A stretch of DNA of 64,000 nucleotides from Chamaelirium japonicum (lineage: Eukaryota > Streptophyta > Magnoliopsida > Liliales > Melanthiaceae). The stretch covers positions 248,001 to 312,000 of the forward strand of contig CANTAL010000202.1 in assembly GCA_947650365.1 (NCBI GenBank). The letters are read 5' to 3'. Positions 58,610-64,000 of this stretch are shown in pieces (position 1 is the stretch's first letter; each line of letters opens with the position of its first letter). Position numbers and translations under genes: made by a program. The notes below the pieces were generated by a model that was given only the letters and a program-made list of their open reading frames with translations, did not search any database and was not told the origin of the DNA.

Positions 58610-58846
58610 ATGATCAATGATGCCTCATCCTCCAACCCGCCGCCGCTGCCGTCCGAGCTGCTAGCGCCGGGGTTCAGGTTCCACCCCAACGATGAGGAGC
58701 TCGTCAGCTGCTACCTGAAGCGGAAGGTCTCCGGCCGGCCCCTCCGCGTCGACGCCATCGCTGAGGTCGACCTCTACAAGGCCGAGCCGTGGGACCTCCC
58801 CGCCATGTCCCGGCTCCGGAGCCGGGACATGGAGTGGTACTTCTCC
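58610..58846 (+). pseudogene. Captured NAC-domain transcription factor fragment, copy 2
   Basis: Same 79-codon fragment with an open frame; I see only a synonymous change (GGTCGG to GGCCGG in the codons of SGRP). Identical break after WYFS, confirming that capture preceded the duplication. Confidence 0.88.
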
Positions 58847-59065
58847 GGCCCGCGACCGGCCGCCGACCGCACCAACCCGCCTGCCATGCTCCCTGCTGCG
58901 CCAGCCCGAGCCCGGCCTCCGCCTCACCAGCCCGCCTGTCGTGCCTCCTGCTGCGCCAGCCCGAGCCCGGCCTACGCCGCATCGACCCACCGCCGTTGCC
59001 CGCCGACCTCTACGCTGTCGCTGCTGTTGCTGCTGTAGCACGTGAACAAAAAAAAAAAAAACAGA

Positions 59066-59311
59066 GCAGAGCAGAGAAAAGGAAAGAGAGAAAGGGTTCG
59101 CTGCACACACGTGAATATAAGCCAAAGAGGAAAGAAAGAGAGAGAGAGAAAGGAAAGAGAGAGCGGGGTTCGCTGCACTCACGTAAAGCCAAAGAAGAAA
59201 GAGAGAGAGAGAGAGAGAAAGGAAAGAGAGAGCGGGGTTCGCTGCACTCACGTAAAGCCAAAGAAGAAAGAGAGAGAGAGAGAGAAAGGAAAGAGAGGAA
59301 CGCTGCTCACA
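59066..59311 (+). repeat. GA-rich tandem repeat, copy 2
   Basis: Duplicate of the ~70-bp GA-rich repeat with three GGTTCGCTGCAC copies. Confidence 0.85.
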
Positions 59312-59388
59312 CCGAAAAGCACCAACCCCACGACCCCACTCATCACGGACGTTCGGCTCGGTATCCTCTCGGTTTGGAAAAAGGAGAA

Positions 59389-59706
59389 GGGTCTCGGTAC
59401 CCTCTCGGTATCCTCTCCGTATCCACTCGGTCGAAAAACACACTGCTTTTTCGGAAACACCCCCTTGCAAAACCGAGACTTTTTGGCTTGCACCAAAAGG
59501 GTCTCGGTACCCTCTCGGTATCCACTCGGTCGGAAGACGCACTGCTTTTTCAGAAACACCCCCTTGCAAAACCGAGACTTTTTGGCTTGCACCAAAAGGG
59601 TCTCGGTATCCTCTCGGTATCCACTCGGTCGGAAAACGCACTGCTTTTTCGGAAACACCCCCTTGCAAAACTGAGACTTTTTGGCTCGCGCCAAAAGGGT
59701 CTCGGC
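59389..59706 (+). repeat. Internal tandem repeat V, copy 2
   Basis: Duplicate of the ~100-110 bp repeat block. Confidence 0.85.
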
Positions 59707-59827
59707 ATCGGCGGAAGAAGGCTCTGCTAATACGAACCGCGGCACCGACGGCCCTCGCCAACCATGCCAGGGTCCTAAGGCGTTTGCACCTCGGAATCCC
59801 AGCCGACCCAGGGGGTCCTGACCCGAC

Positions 59828-59837
59828 TGGGAGGGGG
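59828..59837 (+). promoter_or_regulatory. Polypurine tract of retrotransposon copy 2
   Basis: TGGGAGGGGG, four bases before the 3' LTR. Confidence 0.8.
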
Positions 59838-59841
59838 TAAC

Positions 59842-60441
59842 TGTGGGTGCAAAAATTGTACCGGACCGGATCAGAGCGGCATGGGCCCGCGCAACGGCCC
59901 AAGTGGGTAAGCCCGCCCGGGTTCATGGGCTCACTCTACGAGGCTTGCAGATCAAGCCCTCCCCCTTATTGGGCCCGAACAACGGCCCAATAAGGGCCCA
60001 GCAAGGAGGCCCAGAACCAGTACCACATCATCAGCGCCACGTCATCACTGCCATATCGGGCACATGCCTACGCTATAAAAGGACCCCCAAGGCATCCAGG
60101 GAGGGGGTTGGTCATTCGATAAGGGGAAGAGAGGATTTAGAGCTATAGCTTACTTCTCTCCTCCTAGTTTCTTTTCTTGTTGCTCCGTGCAACCCCCATT
60201 GTAAAAAGCTTCTCTCGGCCTGTCAAGAGAACGCTTCCCACCTTTATATTTATTATAGTGGAAACCAGGTGGCACCTCTCGCCTGGAGACGTAGGTCGTA
60301 AGACCGAACTTCGACAACAACTCCGTGTGTCATCTCTCTCCTTCTCAACTTTATAATCTCTAACTCTACAAACCATCCTCATTCAATCAAGGCTGTGGGG
60401 CGGGGTTCCCGATCAAGACGGCTCGGAAATTTCTCCCCACA
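59842..60441 (+). repeat. 3' LTR of retrotransposon copy 2
   Basis: 600 bp; one base differs by eye from the 3' LTR of copy 1 (CTGTCAAGAG for CTGTCGAGAG). Confidence 0.95.
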
Positions 60442-60585
60442 ACGTCCGATGGGCCGGAAAAAGGGTCGTAAGTGCGGGAGATATAGCTCAATCGTGAACC
60501 CATGGTGATCGTCCAAACGATCGTTTAGGCAGGTGGGCCACGACCCACTGAAAAGTGGCAAAAAAAAAAGATGGTTTTGTAAAAC

Positions 60586-60703
60586 GGGTGCAACACGAGG
60601 ACTTCCCAGGAGGTCACCCATCCTAGTACTACTCTCGCCCAAGCATGCTTAACTGCGGAGTTCTGATGGGATCCGGTGCTTTAGTGCTGGTATGATCGCA
60701 CCC
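60586..60703 (-). rRNA. 5S rRNA, class A copy 31
   Basis: Full length; one difference (GCATGCTTA), the same as its duplicate at 30380. Confidence 0.85.
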
Positions 60704-61904
60704 GTTATGCAATCGTCACGAATTACACTTGTACATCATTTCGTGAGAGTGGAATCACGTTTGACCATGTGTGGAATCCGGTTTGACCAGGTGTTTCGAG
60801 ACGTACGATGGGCCGGAAAAAGCATCGTAATTGCCAGCGATGGAGCTCGATCGCGAACCCGTGGTGCTAGTCGAAACTATCGTTTAGGCAGGTGGGCCAC
60901 GACCTGCCGAAAAGTGGCAAAAAAAAAGAGAGAGATGGTTTTTGTAAAATGGGTGCAACACGATGACTTCCCAGGAGCTCACCCGTCCTGGTACTACTCT
61001 CGTCCAAGAGGACACTTGACTACTGAATTAAATCAGGAAGGGAAAACCCTCATAACAAATTTAGGGCAGATTAAATGACGGTCTATGACCATCCTATAAT
61101 CTGCGACAGAGTTTTTAATTTAAAATGATTTAGTCAGTAATAAATGACGGTCTAGGACAGTCGTTTAATTAAACACCCTTCGTTTAATAAAGGATGGTCT
61201 AAGACCTTTGTTTATTTATGTCCTATTTTTTTTGTTTTGGTGTAGCGGGACAAGGTGTTTCGGGACGTTCGGTGGGCCGGAAAAAGGGCCTTAAGTGCAG
61301 GCAATGGAGCTCAATCGCGAACCTGTGGTGCTCGTCGAAACGATCGTTTAGGCAGGTGGGCCACGACCCACTGAAAAAGTGGCAAAAAAAAAAAAGATGG
61401 TTTCGTAAAGTGGGTGCAACACGGGGACTCTCGCCCAAGCACGCTTAACTGCGGAGTTCGGATGGGATCCGATGCTTTTGTGCTGGTATGATAGCACCCG
61501 TTATGCATTTGTCACGAATTACACGTATCCATCACTTCGTGATTTGTAACAAATTTAGGGCAAATTAAATGACGGTCTAAGACCGTCCTATAATCTGCGA
61601 CCGAGTTTTTGATTTAAAAACACTTAGTTAATAATTTAAAAACATTTATTTTATAATAAACGACGGTCGGGGACCGTCGTTTATTAAAGGACGGTCGAAG
61701 GCCGAAGTTTATTTATGTCCTATTTTCTTTGTTCGGTGTAGTGTGACCAGGTGTTTCGAGACGTCCGATGGGCCGGAAAAAGGGTCGTAAGTGCGGGAGA
61801 TAAAGCTCAATCGTGAACCCATGGTGATCGTCCAAACGATCGTTTAGGCAGGTGGGCCACGACCCACTGAAAAGTGGCAAAAAAAAAAGATGGTTTTGTA
61901 AAAC

Positions 61905-62022
61905 GGGTGCAACACGAGGACTTCCCAGTAGGTCACCCATCCTAGTACTACTCTCGCCCAAGCACGCTTAACTGCGGAGTTCTGATGGGATCCGGTGCTT
62001 TAGTGCTGGTATGATCGCACCC
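61905..62022 (-). rRNA. 5S rRNA, class A copy 32
   Basis: Full length; one difference (CAGTAGG for CAGGAGG on the plus strand, in box C). Confidence 0.83.
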
Positions 62023-63220
62023 GTTATGCAATCGTCACGAATTACACTTGTACATCATTTCGTGAGAGTGGAATCACGTTTGACCATGTGTGGAATCCGG
62101 TTTGACCAGGTGTTTCGAGACGTACGATGGGCCGGAAAAAGCATCGTAATTGCCAGCGATGGAGCTCGATCGCGAACCCGTGGTGATAGTCGAAACGATC
62201 GTTTAGGCAGGTGGGCCACGACCTGCCGAAAAGTGGCAAAAAAAAAGAGAGATGGTTTTTGTAAAATGGGTGCAACACGATGACTTCCCAGGAGCTCACC
62301 CGTCCTGGTACTACTCTCGTCCAAGAGGACACTTGACTACTGAATTAAATCAGGAAGGGAAAACCCTCATAACAGATTTAGGGCAGATTAAATGACGGTC
62401 TATGACCATCCTATAATCTGCGACAGAGTTTTTAATTTAAAATGATTTAGTCAGTAATAAATGACGGTCTAGGACCGTCGTTTAATTAAAAACCCTTCGT
62501 TTAATAAAGGATGGTCTAAGACCTTTGTTTATTTATGTCCTATTTTTTTTTTTTTGGTGTAGCGGGACAAGGTGTTTCGGGACGTTCGGTGGGCCGGAAA
62601 AAGGGCCTTAAGTGCGGGCAATGGAGCTCAATCGCGAACCTGTGGTGCTCGTCGAAACGATCGTTTAGGCAGGTGGGCCACGACCCACTGAAAAAGTGGC
62701 AAAAAAAAAAAGATGGTTTCGTAAAATGGGTGCAACACGGGGACTCTCGCCCAAGCACGCTTAACTGCAGAGTTCGGATGGGATCCGGTGCTTTTGTGCT
62801 GGTATGATAGCACCCGTTATGCATTTGTCACGAATTACACGTATCCATCACTTCGTGATTTGTAACAAATTTAGGGCAAATTAAATGACGGTCTAAGACC
62901 GTCCTATAATCTGCGACCGAGTTTTTGATTTAAAAACACTTAGTTAATAATTTAAAAACATTTATTTTATAATAAACGACGGTCGGGGACCGTCGTTTAT
63001 GAAAGGACGGTCGAAGGCCGTAGTTTATTTATGTCCTATTTTCTTTGTTCGGTGTAGTGTGACCAGGTGTTTCAAGACGTCCGATGGGCCGGAAAAAGGG
63101 TCGTAAGTGCGGGAGATATAGCTCAATCGTGAACCCATGGTGATCGTCCAAACGATCGTTTAGGCAGGTGGGCCACGACCCACTGAAAAGTGGCAAAAAA
63201 AAAAGATGGTTTTGTAAAAC

Positions 63221-63336
63221 GGGTGCAACACGAGGACTTCCCAGGAGGTCACATCCTAGTACTACTCTCGCCCAAGCACGCTTAACTGCGGAGTTCTGAT
63301 GGGATCCGGTGCTTAAGTGCTGGCATGATCGCACCC
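63221..63336 (-). rRNA. 5S rRNA, class A copy 33, 2-bp deletion in box C
   Basis: 116 bp: GGTCACATCC replaces GGTCACCCATCC, a two-base loss inside box C absent from its duplicate at 33014. Also CTTAAGTG and GGCATGAT. Probably inactivated after the duplication. Confidence 0.8.
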
Positions 63337-64000
63337 GTTATGCAATCGTCACGAATTACACTTGTACATCATTTCGTGAGAGTGGAATCACGTTTGACCA
63401 TGTGTGGAATCCGGTTTGACCAGGTGTTTCGAGACGTACGATGGGCCGGAAAAAGCATCGTAAGTGCCAGCGATGGAGCTCGATCGCGAACCCGTGGTGC
63501 TAGTCGAAACGATCGTTTAGGCAGGTGGGCCACGACCTGCCGAAAAGTGGCAAAAAAAAAGAGAGAGATGGTTTTTGTAAAATGGGTGCAACACGATGAC
63601 TTCCCAGGAGCTCACCCGTCCTGGTACTACTCTCGTCCAAGAGGACACTTGACTACTGAATTAAATCAGGAAGGGAAAACCCTCATAACAAATTTAGGGC
63701 AGATTAAATGACGGTCTATGACCATCCTATAATCTGCGACAGAGTTTTTAATTTAAAATGATTTAGTCAGTAATAAATGACGGTCGAGGACCGTCGTTTA
63801 ATTAAAAACCCTTCGTTTAATAAAGGATGGTCTAAGACCTTTGTTTATTTATGTCCTATTTTTTTTGTTTTGGTGCAGCGGGACAAGGTGTTTCGGGACG
63901 TTCGGTGGGCCGGAAAAAGGGCCTTAAGTGCGGGCAATGGAGCTCAATCGCGAACCTGTGGTGCTCGTCGAAACGATCGTTTAGGCAGGTGGGCCACGAC

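Larger units (their letters stand above)
51855..60441 (+). mobile_element. Non-autonomous LTR retrotransposon with gag only, copy 2 (by duplication)
   Basis: 8,587 bp; same structure as copy 1 with one extra A in the tract near 54392. It sits at the same site in the 5S leader; the target duplication now reads ACGCC on the left (51850-51854) and ACGTC on the right (60442-60446), one mutation. Same site and shared internal differences show it arose by duplication, not a second insertion. Confidence 0.93.
51855..64000 (+). repeat. Second copy of a ~30.2-kb tandem duplication
   Basis: 51855 to the window end matches 21650 to about 33794 at an offset of 30205-30206: the whole retrotransposon and the first 3.5 kb of 5S array after it. 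Private changes are shared (for example GTCGAAACTATCG near 30665 and 60870, and CTTAAGTGCTGGCATG near 33108 and 63313). Left of 51.5 kb the two flanks differ more, so the junction lies just left of the second element. The far end is outside the window. Confidence 0.9.
60442..64000 (-). repeat. 5S rDNA tandem array, block 3
   Basis: Continuation of the 5S array, parallel to 30236-33794. Class B remnants start at 60951, 62268 and 63584; class C at 61412 and 62728. The window ends inside the leader before the next C gene. Confidence 0.92.

Noticed and set aside
51855..60441. Second independent retrotransposon insertion
   Set aside because: Same insertion point, same target sequence, matching right flank over kilobases and near-identical interior; duplication is far more likely.

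Overview
The window is nuclear DNA of a flowering plant. It is almost entirely a tandem 5S ribosomal RNA gene array that has been invaded by transposable elements. The minus strand repeatedly reads as a plant 5S rRNA gene of about 118 bp with all internal control boxes and a T-run terminator. The high GC at third codon positions in a captured NAC-domain fragment hints at a monocot, possibly a commelinid, but this is only an inference. No intact protein-coding host gene is present. The many short open frames in the array are by-products of the repeat.

The array is organised as a higher-order repeat of about 1,317 bp made of three unlike 5S units, all in the same orientation. Class A has a full-length 5S gene. 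Class B is a 5S gene whose 5' third is replaced by other sequence. Class C is a 5S gene with a 30-bp internal deletion that removes box C. The spacers of B and C, but not A, share a module of about 200 bp that ends in CACTAC on the minus strand and carries repeated ACGGTC palindromes. It looks like a CACTA transposon end that was captured and amplified with the array. I place 33 class A copies, one of them split by a MITE and one truncated. Only one copy (47295-47412) matches the window consensus at every base I compared, so the locus looks like a decaying or peripheral 5S cluster.

Layout: 1-21649 is array block 1, including a 559-bp hAT-type MITE inserted in a 5S gene at 2711-3269. 21650-30235 is an LTR retrotransposon with 600-bp LTRs and target duplication ACGTC. 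30236-51854 is array block 2. 51855-60441 is a second copy of the same retrotransposon. 60442-64000 is array block 3, which repeats the start of block 2. The two retrotransposons share the same insertion site, and the downstream flanks match to the window end. The arrangement is therefore a tandem duplication of about 30.2 kb, not two insertions.

The retrotransposon is non-autonomous. It has a Ty3/gypsy-type gag with two in-frame TGA codons and no recognisable protease, reverse transcriptase, RNase H or integrase. The rest of its interior is a mosaic of five internal tandem-repeat blocks and a transduced fragment of a NAC transcription-factor gene. Together the window records concerted evolution of functional and dead 5S units, unequal exchange at several scales, transposon capture inside rDNA spacers, and host-gene capture by a retroelement that was then copied passively by the array.
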